Origin: Diadophis punctatus similis
Taxonomy: Eukaryota; Chordata; Lepidosauria; Squamata; Dipsadidae
DNA: 64,000 nucleotides
Reading direction: 5' to 3'
Assembly: GCA_023053685.1 (NCBI GenBank)
Contig: JALIGW010000014.1
Location: 16,381,590-16,445,589, forward strand
Under the pieces are notes generated by a model. It searched no databases and was not told the origin of the DNA. It saw only the letters and a program-made list of their open reading frames with translations. This document shows, in pieces, positions 43,501-53,621 of this stretch (position 1 is the first letter of the stretch; each line of letters begins with the position of its first letter). Made by a program: the position numbers and the translations under genes.

Positions 43501-43879
43501 AGGACATGATAACTGTCTTCCAGTACTCAGGGAGCCACAATCAGCCTTAGAATTGACTATCAAAATGGTAAAGGGCCAAGCAATCAAAAAATATGCTACA
43601 GATCAGTACTTGGTAGAGAAGGTCTTAGAAAAGGTCAGCCTTGTGCAAGTAACAGCATTCCCTGTGACACCAGTTGGACTTTGAAGAAGGACAGAAAGAG
43701 TATTAATGCTTTGGAACTTTGGTTCTAGAGAAGCCATCAGAGAATATCTTGGATAGCCAAGCACACATATAAATTGATCATTGAATAAATCAACCCAGGG
43801 TTCTCACTGGCACAAATGACCAGACTCAAATTTTTATACTTTGGACATGTCTGAATTTTAGTCTAGCTTCCACCTAGAG
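43501..43879. other. unassigned stretch
   Basis: Nothing recognised. Confidence 0.4.
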
Positions 43880-44230
43880 CAGCGGTTCCCAACCTTCCTA
43901 ATGCCGCGACCCGCGACCCACCCCTGCACCACCACTGTGCCCCACCGCGCCGCCGCCATTTGGGTTCTTTTACCCTCTGCCCATGCGCAAAGTGTTCTTC
44001 GCATGCGCAGAGGGTAAAAGAACCCAAATGGCAGCGTCTGGGCGAAGTCTCCAGATCTGGGCGAGGTCTCCGCTTGCTTCGCATGTTGCCTCTGGGAGCT
44101 TTTCGAGCCCCATCGTGAAAGGCGTGCTCGACTTCGGTGGGGGGACAGGCGGCTGCCTGGAGAGAGCCACCCCCTTCTTCACTCCGAACGCTACAAGTAG
44201 ATGGGAGAGACTCTGCGAAGGGGATGGCTC
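43880..44230. mobile_element. SPIN-like hAT end with fold-back core, copy 1
   Basis: Starts cagcggttcccaaccttcc followed by TAATGCCGCGACCC, which matches my memory of one end of the SPIN hAT family. The octamer before it is ACCTAGAG. The fold-back core is at 43953-44037, then CTTCGCATGTTGCCTCTGGG and TTTTCGAGCCCCATCG shared with 45661. The opposite end is not found; another hAT begins at 44231. Confidence 0.65.
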
Positions 44231-44539
44231 CAGGGGTGAAATGCTCCCGGTTTGCTCTTGCTTGTCGGTCGTCGCAGAGCCGATGGAGACGGTGGTGGTT
44301 GCAGCACGGGCTTCCCCCGCCCGCTTCCCTCGCCCGCCTGGATGCCGCCATTTGAGTTCTTTTGCCCTCTGCACATGCAGAATGCTTTGCACATGCGCAG
44401 AGGGCAAAAGAACTCAAATGGCAGTGTCCAGGCGGGCGGGGGAAGTGGGCGGGGGAAGCCCCGTGCTGAGACCACCACCGGCTCCATCGGCTCTGCGACG
44501 ACCAACAGGCAAGAGCAAACCAGGACCATTTCACCCTTG
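44231..44539. mobile_element. hAT element (CAGGGGTGAAA family), copy 2
   Basis: Ends caggggtgaaatgctccc and ggaccatttcacccttg. Flanking octamers gatggctc (44223-44230) and gatggctg (44540-44547) match at 7 of 8. The core at 44344-44426 is the shared foldback. Long frames on both strands here are palindrome artefacts. Confidence 0.88.
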
Positions 44540-44547
44540 GATGGCTG

Positions 44548-45660
44548 TCTCGCAGAAGTTAAGAAGCCTGCATACTTCAGACAGCCTTGAATATGAAGGC
44601 GAAAAGTGTATGTTTATTTTAAAGTCTTCTTGCCATCTTGTCAAGCCTAAATATTTAGTGCAACCACCCTCTATCTCTTCCCAGAGCCGATTTCTTTCCA
44701 AGGAGGGATGGATTCTAGTAAAATTTCATTCTGGCTAGTTTCATCCTCTGTGCAGCTGCAAAACGGCAAATCCACTCTCCATAAGATCCGAGACAGAAGG
44801 TCCCAGGAGGACTTTCCTAATGGCAGAGGTTTCCTCAGTGGCACTTCCAACATTAGAACCTGGAGTAGCACTTCCCTTATGAGACAGCAAACTTTACTTG
44901 CACCTGGATTTGATGCCCTCTGGCTTGTCCTCCACGCGCTTAATGGCAGAGGGATCTGATTCTATAACCGTCCTCCTGTTCCTGCGCCTCCTTCTCCAGA
45001 AGGGAAAGGGCCACAGCTGTTCTGGGCTACAATTCTGAGCAGTAATTACTTGACTTCAGAAGATGGTTCCAGGATTTAGCAAAATTAAAAATAGTAGCAC
45101 CCAAGCTGGTTGCAGCTGGTTGTGGGAGTGTAAAGGGGAGGATCTGGTTTTTCTTTTGTTGCTGCTTTTTCATTTGAAAATTTGGCTGGCAGCTCTTCAA
45201 TCTGCCACAAGGAGATTGTGCTTGGGCCAAGACGAGATTTGCAAATAATTCTCCAATTAAGGCTGACTTGGAACTACAGTTGCTATCAGCTTTTTTTTCA
45301 GTTTCATTAAAGTGGGTGGGAGGGTTTATTCTGGCATGGCTGCTTCTGGGTCTCCACCTCAGTTCCCAGGGACACTCTCCTCTATCAAGGACGGATTGAA
45401 TGCAGAATATGGTTGCCAGGTCCCAGAACAACCCCAAGGTTGGGTAAGGCCTGCAGTTAAACTTTTCTGAACCACATTTCATTTCCTCTCCTAAATTCCT
45501 ATGGTAGCATGTTCCTGGGTGGGGTGTGAATAAAACTGGAAGTGTACATCAAGAGCATATACCTTCAATTGGGTCACCCAAGGTCAGAAGGTCATACCAG
45601 CTGCCAATTAAAGGCAGCCAGGACCTATGCTGGGCGGCAGCCACTGAGAAAGATGCTAGA
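44548..45660. other. unassigned stretch of about 1.1 kb
   Basis: No gene or repeat recognised. Frames on both strands (44708-44959 plus, 45027-45482 minus) show no motif I know. Confidence 0.5.
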
Positions 45661-46010
45661 GCAGCGGTTCCCAACCTCGGGGTCGCAACCCCTTTGGGGG
45701 TCGAACAACCATTTCCCAGGGGTTGCCCTGGCATCCTCAGCTCCCCCCCACTGCCACAAGCCTGGCCATATCGCGCCCCACAACCCATGCCCCCACAGCG
45801 ACCCACTCCGCCGCCGCCATTTGGGTTTTTTTACCCTCTGCGCATGCGCAAAGCATTCTGCACATGCATAGAGGGTAAAAGAACCCAAATGGCGGCATCC
45901 GGGCGAGGTGTCCGCTCGCTTCGCGTGTTGCCTCTGGAAGCTTTTCGAGCCCCATCGCGAAAGGCGTGTGTGACATGACAACGGTCATGAAGGCGGTCTC
46001 TACAAGCGAT
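45661..46010. mobile_element. SPIN-like hAT end with fold-back core, copy 2
   Basis: Starts cagcggttcccaacctcggg, then GTCGCAACCCCTTTGGGGG and TCGAACAACCATTTCC, matching the other end of SPIN-type elements. The octamer before it (45653-45660) is tgctagag. The fold-back core is at 45813-45897, followed by the CGTGTTGCCTCTGG and GAAAGGCGTG blocks shared with 43880. No far terminus found. Confidence 0.65.
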
Positions 46011-46343
46011 GTGGTATGCTAAGAGCACGGCAAGACACGAAAGACGCCCTGGTCAACCACTGCGCCCAGCCCATCTCCAACTGTCTCGACTCTTGTCCTG
46101 CTATTTGGAGCAAGATGGAATCTGGGAAGAGAGAGTGAGGCTGACTATGTGCACATCTCCCTCACTTTAATCCAATTCACGTGCAAGTCTTGAGATCCCC
46201 CCCAGATAGATGTCAAGGTCCTCTTTGAATACGATGGACAAACATCATCATCATCCCTTTAATAAGGAACCATGATGGAGAACAAAGAGAGGGAAGATGG
46301 TGGATTGAGAGGCAGTTCAGTGATCTACTTGATCCCTCTAAGC
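46011..46343. other. unassigned stretch
   Basis: Nothing recognised. Confidence 0.4.
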
Positions 46344-46413
46344 CAGGGGTGGCTCAGGAATTCTGGAAGTTGAAGTCCACAGGTCCTCAAAGAACCATAG
46401 TTTGGCCACCCCT
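46344..46413. mobile_element. internally deleted palindromic hAT MITE
   Basis: Left end ccaggggtggc joins directly to ctcaggaattctgg and continues to ggccacccctg. Compared with 63074-63219 the left arm is lost. Confidence 0.7.
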
Positions 46414-46608
46414 GCAATGATGTCATGGGATGATTCATGCCATAGATTGGACTGGTTACGTTCACACAAGTTAGGGAGAAGACCAAGCTGCTACCTTCAC
46501 ACCATACATTATGCTAAGTTTGGTTAGGGACTTTTGGGGAGCAGGTGATTATGTTGCTGCACATCCAATACTGACATTATCTGATTTTGGTGCTCTTTCA
46601 AGAATTGG

Positions 46609-46664
<56 letters not shown>
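46609..46664 (+). repeat. (GT)n microsatellite
   Basis: About 28 uninterrupted GT units. Frames rich in V and C through it are artefacts. Confidence 0.98.
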
Positions 46665-46667
<3 letters not shown>

Positions 46668-46740
46668 AGCTTAGTAGCTCACATCTGCCCTTCTATATCC
46701 CTGTCCATGCTCCTATCGTTAGAACTGTGTCTTATAAGTA

Positions 46741-46850
46741 CAGGTAGTCCTCACCTTATGATTACAATTGAGACCAGAATTTTCATTGTTAAGCATGGCA
46801 ACCATTCAATGAGTTACACCTAATTTCACAACCTTATATAGCTCTACCAT
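46741..46850. mobile_element. Tigger-like MITE, left part
   Basis: caggtagtcctcaccttatg preceded by TA, as in 59738-60058. The right terminus is not present. Confidence 0.6.
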
Positions 46851-46939
46851 TCCTTTACCCACACAAGTGCCAGGTTTGAAGTAGTGGTTGTGGCAGGCAC
46901 AGGGCTGGAAAGTGTTTCTCAATAACAATAACAACGTCA

Positions 46940-47030
46940 ACTCCTAGGTTGGGGGATTCTGGCCATGCTGGCTGGGGAATTCTGGGAGTTGAAATCCACA
47001 CATATTAAAGATGATAAGGTTGACCAACTC
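46940..47030. mobile_element. degraded palindromic hAT MITE
   Basis: GCTGGCTGGGGAATTCTGGG and a degraded right arm. No termini. Confidence 0.5.
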
Positions 47031-47108
47031 TACTCAATAGAACCTTGTTTTATTTAATCGGTCCCTTTGGCTCTTGATTAAAGTCCTTTGAACCTACCTC
47101 CAAATGCA

Positions 47109-47217
47109 GACAGGACCAGGACCAGGACCAGGACCAGGACCAGGACCAGGACCAGGACCAGGACCAGGACCAGGACCAGGACCAGGACCAGGACCAGGAC
47201 CAGGACCAGGACCAGGA
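47109..47217 (+). repeat. (CAGGAC)n hexanucleotide array
   Basis: About 18 nearly perfect CAGGAC units. The minus-strand frame of alternating W and S is a repeat artefact. Confidence 0.97.
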
Positions 47218-47837
47218 AATAGTCAGGACAAAGCTTACCACTGCACTCATCCAATCATACTGTGATTATCATCCACAGTTCACAATTTTCCACTTCCGTG
47301 TCAATCAAATGTACAATTTTCAAGCAGGGTATGGAGAATTGGAACAGGGAGAAGGTTCTTCCTTCCTTCACAATATTTGAACTTGGGGGGCCTGATTAGT
47401 ACTAATATGGGGAGATCTGCTCCTGAACTAAAGAATAAAGAATAAATAAAGAATACATAATCGAACGGTGGAATTGAATGCCATAAAATGAGATGATGGC
47501 CACTGTTTTGAAAGTGATTGGACAACTTCATGGAGCATTGCTCTATCAATAGCCATTAACTTTGATGGCTGTTCATTACCACTTAAATCACAGACAGCAT
47601 TGTCTCAATTTCAGCCTATCCAACAACAGTTTTTTTTAGAGCATTGTAAATGTCAAATGTGCTTACCTTTCAATCCAATTCATCTTGGCTCTGATAGCAA
47701 CTCGATCCAACAAGAATTGCAAGAGGAAGGAGAAAGGCCTCTCTCCAATTCTTCTGCTTTCATTTTTTTCGACAGGCATTTGACATAGATTCTAGGCTTG
47801 GAAGGCAGTATGTAGAGCTGATTTTGAAACACTAACC
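47218..47837. other. unassigned stretch
   Basis: Nothing recognised. Confidence 0.4.
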
Positions 47838-48215
47838 TCTTAGAATCATAGAATCATAGCGCTGGAAGGGACTTTGGAGATCTTCTAGTCCAGCCCTGCC
47901 TAAGGCCTTATTATGTCACAGACAAATGGATATCCAATCTTTTCTTGAAGACCTTCAGTGATGGAACACCCACAATTCCAGAAAACAAGCTGTCTCATTG
48001 ATTACTTGTTCTCACTGTCCGAAAATTCCTCCTTAGTTCCCAGGTTGGACCTCTCTTTTATGAGCTTCCATTCATTGCTTCTTGTCCTGCCTTCAGGTGC
48101 TTTGGAGAATAGGTTGTCCCCCTTTCCCCTGTTGACACCCCTTCAAATATTGGAAGACTGCTTTCATGTCACCTCTAGTTCTTCTCTTTGTTAGACTGGA
48201 CATACTTAGTGAAAA
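47838..48215 (-). mobile_element. CR1 3' part
   Basis: Complement of CR1 tail (agaatcatagcgctggaagg) and the last ~90 codons. The frame is broken. Confidence 0.85.
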
Positions 48216-48793
48216 GTGCAGGACAAAGGTAGTATTGTATCTTCATAAACTACAAGTATAAAGTATGCAGGAGCAGTAAAAATGATTTTTCATTCTTGAA
48301 AAAAAAAGAACAACCCCAGTTTTACAATATTGGATCAATAACAATGCATTCTCTTTCTGTTTTCAGATTGACATTTTACCAATCTAATGGAAGGACTGAT
48401 CAATACTGTTTTGGGTGGAAGATTTAATAATATGTTTAAATGAGCTGAATGATTTTCTTATTTGCAATATAATATTTTTCTTGCTTTCTTTTCTTCTATT
48501 TGCTTTTGCATTTCCTTTTTGTTCCTTTCTTTAATTTGTCTCTTTGAATATTAAAGTACTACAAATAATTTTATTAAAAGAACACATTCTATGTTCAAAC
48601 TTTTGTTACAGGTATTTCCCCCCATTTTCTTTGTTACTTCCTAGTGTTTCCCACAAGTGCAGATTCACTCCCCTCCCCCCAGATCAACCAAGAGTTGTGA
48701 CAGTTTGTTGATCAAATCTCATTTCATGGACTGTGACAGACAGACTGGCCTCAAATCACCCAGCCGACTTTCATGTCTAAGGCGGGACTAGAA
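48216..48793. other. unassigned A/T-rich stretch
   Basis: Nothing recognised; could be the degraded end of an L1, but no motif supports this. Confidence 0.35.
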
Positions 48794-49857
48794 CAAAGTG
48801 ACCAGATTTTTTTATTCTTAAGCGGGACGGGGGGGGGGGGGCGCCTGGGCGCCGCCATTTGTTTTGCCCTCTGCGCATGCGCAGAACGCTGCACATGCGC
48901 AGAGGGCAAAACAGCAAATGTCGGCGTCCAGGTGAGGTGGGGGGGGGAGGCGGGAGGGCGCTTGGATGCTTGGAGCAGGTAAGCTACCGGCTGCCTCCTT
49001 TCCCCGTCTCCCGCCTCCCGTTCGTTGCTTGCCAGCCCGGCCAAAGGGGAGGCGGGAGGCGAGGAAAGGGGTCGGGCGGGCGACCGGGAGACCGCGGCGC
49101 TTGGATGCTTGGAGCAGGTAAGCTGCCGGCTGCCTCCTTTCCCCGTCTCCCGCCTCCCATTCGTTGCTTGCCAGCCCGGCCGAAGGGGAGGCGGGAGGCG
49201 AGGAAAGGAGGCAGCCGGCAGCTTACCTGCTCCAAGCATCCAAGCGCCGCGGTCTCCCGGTCGCCCGCCCGGCCCCTTTTCTCGCTTCCCGCCTCCCCTT
49301 CGGCCGGGCTGGCAAGCAACGAACGGGAGGCGGGAGACGGGGAAAGGAGGCAGCCGGCAGCTTACCTGCTCCAAGCATCCAAGCGCCGCGGTCTCCCGGT
49401 CGCCCGCCCGGCCCCAGGGCAACGGCGGCAGCGAGGCGACGGGGGGGAAGAAAGGGGAGGGGGACGAGGAAGGGCTGTTTGCGCCACTCGTAAACTCAAA
49501 GCGGCGACGACTCCTCATCCCTCACCCCTCCCAACAGCAGCGGCGTCTCCGAGGGCGGGGCTAGGGATGGGGCGGGGGAAGGAGAGGAGGAGCAGCCTCC
49601 CTTCCCCCTCCCCCCAGCTTCCAGCTTCCAGCCGCCGCCGGAGGAGTCAACAACGCGGGACGCCCGCCCACCGCCAACGCCGCCCACGGCCGGCCCGAGC
49701 TGAGAGGCCTGCTGCCTTTCAGGCCGATTTTTTGAAAGAATGCCCTAGTCGTGCATTCTTTCAAAAAATTGGGACTTTTTAGAGGACGGGCGGGACGCGG
49801 GACAAATGATGAAAAAGCGGGTCTGTCCCGCCAAAATCGGGACGTCTGGTCATCTTA
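48794..49857. mobile_element. hAT-like element (TAAGGTGACCAGA family), GC-rich copy
   Basis: Ends caaagtgaccaga and tctggtcatctta, with a perfect 8-bp duplication GACTAGAA (48786-48793, 49858-49865). Right subterminal block GCGGGACGCGGGACAAAT matches the other two copies. The interior differs: the fold-back core at 48851-48926 followed by a ~450-bp inverted duplication, then unrelated GC-rich DNA. The 307-codon and similar frames are products of this palindrome. Confidence 0.9.
48958..49416. repeat. four-copy inverted duplication (two direct, two inverted)
   Basis: The block beginning GCTTGGATGCTTGGAGCAGG occurs in plus orientation at about 48960 and 49100. The complement (CCTGCTCCAAGCATCCAAGC) ends near 49243 and 49385. 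The turn-around is at about 49208. Very GC-rich. Confidence 0.9.
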
Positions 49858-49926
49858 GACTAGAACTCACCGTGTTCTGGTTTCCAGCTTAGGGCCTTCA
49901 CCCAGTCAGACCAAACTGAGTGCCAG

Positions 49927-50470
49927 TGTCAGGGTTCCAAATAGCATTCAAACTTAAATCAGAGTCCAAGGCAAATAGCAATAGCACTTAGACTTATATA
50001 CCGCTTCGTAGTCCTTTACAGCCCTCTCTAAGCGGTTTACAGAGTTCAGCATATTGCCCCCAACAATCTGGGTCCTCATTTTACCCACCTCAGAAGAATG
50101 GAAGGCTGAGTCAACCTTGAGCCTGGTGAGATTTGAACAGCTGAACTGCTGAACTGCAGTGCTGCACTTTAACCACTGCGCCACCTCGGCTCTTAGTATT
50201 CCTCAAAATTCCAATTTATTGATGAAGCCATGTTGGCACCACCGTGGGAAACCCAAATCTGACACTCCCAAAGTTTTCCACCCAGTTGAAAGTTCGCACC
50301 CTTGTCCCACACCCCCAAATGGGTCACGTTGCCCACTCATCTTCTGCCAGCATGGCCGTTCCTCCTCCCAGCTTCCGGACAGGTGTTGGACCTTGTGAAT
50401 CTAGTAAGAATGTGTTATGGCTACATCTACTCCCTCATGCAATCACCCCTCCCAGGTTCCCATAGTCAGC
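49927..50470 (-). mobile_element. LTR of the second family, split by a SINE
   Basis: Left end tgtcagggttccaaat matches 34602, and shared blocks AAATTCCAATTTATT, GCCATGTTGGCAC and CCACCCAGTTGAAAGTTC continue after the SINE. The right end is not defined. Confidence 0.65.
49976..50193 (-). mobile_element. SINE-1, copy 5
   Basis: Minus-strand head GAGCCGAGGTGGCGCAGTGG, 3' end CGGTATATAAGTCTAAGTGC with a TTGCTATTT tail. It interrupts an LTR. Confidence 0.9.
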
Positions 50471-50487
50471 AGGCCTTCTAAGAATAT

Positions 50488-50551
50488 ATGAGTCCCCTGG
50501 GAGTTGGGCGGCATATAAATCCATTTAAATAAATAAATAAATAAATAAATG
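50488..50551 (+). mobile_element. L2-like LINE 3' tail
   Basis: AGTCCCCTGGGAGTTGGGCG, CATATAAAT and AAAT repeats: only the hairpin and tail. Confidence 0.75.
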
Positions 50552-50600
50552 TGGCAAGCCGATGTTTTCCCCAAACTGCTGCATCGGCTCAAGAGTCCAT

Positions 50601-50763
50601 CAGTGGTGGGTTCTAAATTAGATCGCCACCAGTTTGCGTGCGTGTGCATGTGCATGTGCCGCTTCTTCTGCATGCGCAGAAGCGTCCCGGGCAGGTGGGC
50701 GGAGCCTCCCGCCACTGCTACCGGTTCTAAGAACCGGTCCGAACTGGAAGCAACCCACCACTG
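50601..50763. mobile_element. hAT MITE (CAGTGGTGGGTTGC family)
   Basis: Ends cagtggtgggttctaaatta and gcaacccaccactg. Flanking octamers gagtccat and gtgtccat match at 7 of 8. The centre CTTCTGCATGCGCAGAAG is palindromic. Confidence 0.88.
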
Positions 50764-50782
50764 GTGTCCATGTTATTACAGG

Positions 50783-50783
<1 letters not shown>

Positions 50784-50872
<89 letters not shown>
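50784..50872 (+). repeat. (CT)n microsatellite with (CCCT)n end
   Basis: About 44 CT units, then CCACCTCCCTCCCTCCCT to about 50897. Confidence 0.98.
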
Positions 50873-50875
<3 letters not shown>

Positions 50876-51189
50876 CCTCCCTCCCTCCCTCCCTCCCTTT
50901 CTTCTCTGAACGGTGCAATTCAGGTTTTCACCTAACTCCCTCACCTACCATAATGGAGGATGACACTTTACACCTTATTAGCTCTATGTAGTTTTAAATA
51001 ATTCAGGGTTTCCTATCACTTGTTATTTCTTAAATGAAGGTTATCTTCCTTTTCCTTTTTTCATGCAAGCAACATCTTATACAAATTATATTCCTAACAG
51101 GGTGCTTAAATTTACTCTAATCCTCAAATGCCTATTTCAGTTCTTAATTCCCAGTACACCAAAAAGTGTTAAATAATTCAGCACAGTTT

Positions 51190-51335
51190 ACTCATGTCAG
51201 CTGGACTAGATGGACCAAGCCAGTGAATCAACTCTACAGGAAGACTGGAATTACTTGTACTGAGACTGGTGATGAGAACAGAACCTTGCAAGTTGGATTA
51301 TGCTGGGCCTCCCCCCTTTCTTAAATTCTTGTGAA
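51190..51335 (+). repeat. unclassified dispersed repeat G, copy 3 (partial)
   Basis: Shares GTCAGCTGGACTA-ATGGACCAA-CCAG, AATCAACTCTACA, ACTTGTACTGAGACTGGT and GATTATGCTGGGCC with 19140-19290. Confidence 0.55.
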
Positions 51336-51453
51336 CTGGGGCTCATCTCCTGCTCCTGACAGCAGCCATGTCTTTTCCCTTGTTTTGCAGCCCTCATCAT
51401 TGTGTATTTTCTCACCAAGAGATTCATTGGAGGCTATGAAACCAACACAGATA

Positions 51454-52448
51454 CCGTATTTTTCGGAGTATAAGACGCATCTTTTTACCCTCAAAAAGAG
51501 GGTGAAAACCTGGGTGCGTCTTATACACTGAATGCAGCCCCACCCAGCCACCCCCACCCTTTGGCCTCTGCCTGCCAGCAATTTACCTCTTTGCAGCAAA
51601 CAGGGCAAAGCACAAGAAGAGCACAAGAAGAGATAAACTGCCTCCCGACCTACAGCTGACGGAGGCTTGCAAGCCACGTGGTAAAATGAAACTAACCACA
51701 GTGGCTGTAATGTGACAAATTGCTGGGAGATAAACTGCTGGCAATGTTAGACTGCTGAAATTGCAAGGAGGTAAGCTATAGCTGCTATGGCTCAGAGCTA
51801 GAGCTCTTGCCTCACAATCAGGAGGTTGTGAGTTCTATCCTAGGTAGAGGCAGATTCTGTTAATATGTTATTTTGTTAAATGTTTCTAGAGTGTTCAAAT
51901 TATTACACTTATTTTTTAAAGACTGCTTTATTATTGTTCTAGACAACTTAATAAAATGAAGAAGCTTTTTAAAATAAATGCTTGCTCTGAAGAGGCCCAG
52001 TGCTATTGTATCTTCTTTTAAATAGCAGAGAATACTTCCAAAAAGCCACATCAATTTTAAAGATCTGTAAAAGTATAATCCGAAATGTCCTGTTTTAGTA
52101 TTAAGTATTAGTATTAAGTATTAGTATTAAAAGAAGGCAGCTGAGAAACCCTGACTTAGTCATGTTTGGAGTAGATCTATTTAAATAATTGGGAGGAGTT
52201 AGTGTGATTACATTTAAGAAAACTTTCTGGGATTAATATACTCCCATAAATGTACATTTCTCCAATTCTTTGCCATTTCTATGGGTCAGGCACACATGCA
52301 CAGAAATACACAGCAAACAGTGTATATCATCTGTACTGTTTGCTGTTTGGCAAATTGCTGGGAGGCAGAGGCCTTTTTTCCTTGTTTTCCTCCCCCAAAA
52401 CTAAGGTGCGTCTTATACTCTGTGCATCTTATACTCCAAAAAATACGG
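51454..52448. mobile_element. TA-flanked TIR element (CCGTATTTTTCGG family), copy 2
   Basis: Ends ccgtatttttcggagtataa and tccaaaaaatacgg with TA on both sides (51452-51453, 52449-52450). The interior aligns with copy 1 except for two lineage-specific insertions: a SINE head here and a hAT MITE in copy 1. Confidence 0.82.
51785..51875 (+). mobile_element. tRNA-derived SINE head (CR1-tail type)
   Basis: GGCTCAGAGCTAGAGC (A box), then CACAATCAGGAGGTTG, B box GAGTTCTATCC and AGGTAGAGGCAG as at 12905. The CR1 tail is reduced to ATTCTGTTAAT. Copy 1 of the host element lacks it. Confidence 0.72.
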
Positions 52449-52489
52449 TACATACGTCACACTGCTGTCCCGTGGGTTTTGATGGAAAC

Positions 52490-52817
52490 TGACGAAAATA
52501 GGAAATAAGTCTTAGAGGTGATGAAATCTTTTCTCTTTGGAGCTAACCCCTAACAAAAGAAAACTCGAGCATAAAGTCTAAAAGTAACAAAATATTTATT
52601 TCAGTACAAAAGAATATAAAAACCTAAGAACTACATTTTTACAATCTAAGAGGTCCTTCTTCCAGGAAGGACAAGCAGCAAAGAATAATGGAGTATAGAA
52701 TGGAATGTGCATATGCGCAGTTCACTCTTCACCTGACTGCTTTGCTTTGCTATAAATCTCTGGGTCATAAAGTCTGACATATGAGTACAGCTGACAATCA
52801 AACTTTACATCGTGACA
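52490..52817 (-). mobile_element. solo LTR, family F copy 4 (diverged)
   Basis: Plus-strand ends tgacgaaaatagg and catcgtgaca, with a perfect 5-bp duplication GAAAC (52485-52489, 52818-52822). Shares AAATATTTATTTC, TACAAAA, AATAATGGAG and CAGCTGACAAT with copies 1 and 3 but is clearly older. Confidence 0.85.
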
Positions 52818-52822
52818 GAAAC

Positions 52823-53457
52823 AAATGAGGCTGTGTCTGTCTGGCTGCAGAGGCTGGAAGGGCAAGTGGGCGGATGGGTGAGTAGCTCTCAGAGTCCAAG
52901 AAGATTGAAAGCTGCTTCCAAATGTTATTGGCTATTCTGGACTTAAGGTTTATGGTCTTTTTGTCCAGGCAAGGATCCTGCATCAAGGTCATCTTCCTTC
53001 CTCTCTCTGCTCCAGGAGGCTTTGTGTGGCCACAGATGGGGTGTTGGGAGGTTGCTCCAGATGATGGACCTCTGCAGGATGCTGGATGAGAGGTCAGGTG
53101 GTGCTCCTCCTGGGACTGCTGCACTCAAAGTGAGGTAGTCAAACTGGAGCAGGTGATCACGAGGTTATAGCAGCTTGATGGGGTGGGCGGGGGGGGGGGG
53201 GAAGGAAAGCCACGTTGGTACATGGCTTGCTCTGATGTGCTCCTGTGGGACTTGCTTTCTAAACTGCAACCCTTCAGTTGGCAGAAAAAGTAATTGTTTT
53301 CAAAGGGAAGAAAAGAAAATGGGCAGACCGCAATATGTTTGCACTTTCTAGTTACAAAGAGACTGACGGGCAGGTATACCTTTCCTGCCTGTCAGAATTA
53401 ATCTCTCTCCTTCTTTCTGCCGAGGACTTGGAGGCTGACAAGCACAGGAAAGACCAA
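52823..53457. other. unassigned stretch
   Basis: No gene or repeat recognised. A long G run lies near 53190. Confidence 0.45.
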
Positions 53458-53610
53458 TACAGAGTAACAGAGTTGGAAGGGACCTTGGAGGTCTTCTAGT
53501 CCAACCACTGCAAAAGCTGGAGACCCTCTACCATTCTGGACAAATGGTTGTCCAATCTTAAAAACCTCCAGCAATGGAGCACCCACAACCTCTGAGGCAA
53601 GCCATTCAAC
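53458..53610 (-). mobile_element. CR1 3' end fragment
   Basis: Complement of the tail (cagagttggaagggaccttg, ctagtccaacc) and the end of ORF2. Confidence 0.82.
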
Positions 53611-53621
53611 TGTCAGGAAAT

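Noticed and set aside
43863..44738. 223- and 251-codon frames
   Set aside because: They span two hAT elements and the fold-back core; mirror peptides appear on both strands.
45653..46025. Possible right boundary of the SPIN-like element at tgctaagag (about 46017)
   Set aside because: Only 5 of 8 bases match the left octamer tgctagag without a gap, and no complementary terminus precedes it.
46511..47250. VCVCVC and WSWSWS frames
   Set aside because: Products of (GT)n and (CAGGAC)n arrays.
48751..49782. 255- and 307-codon frames on opposite strands
   Set aside because: They share the same peptide blocks on both strands because of the inverted duplication in a GC-rich transposon.
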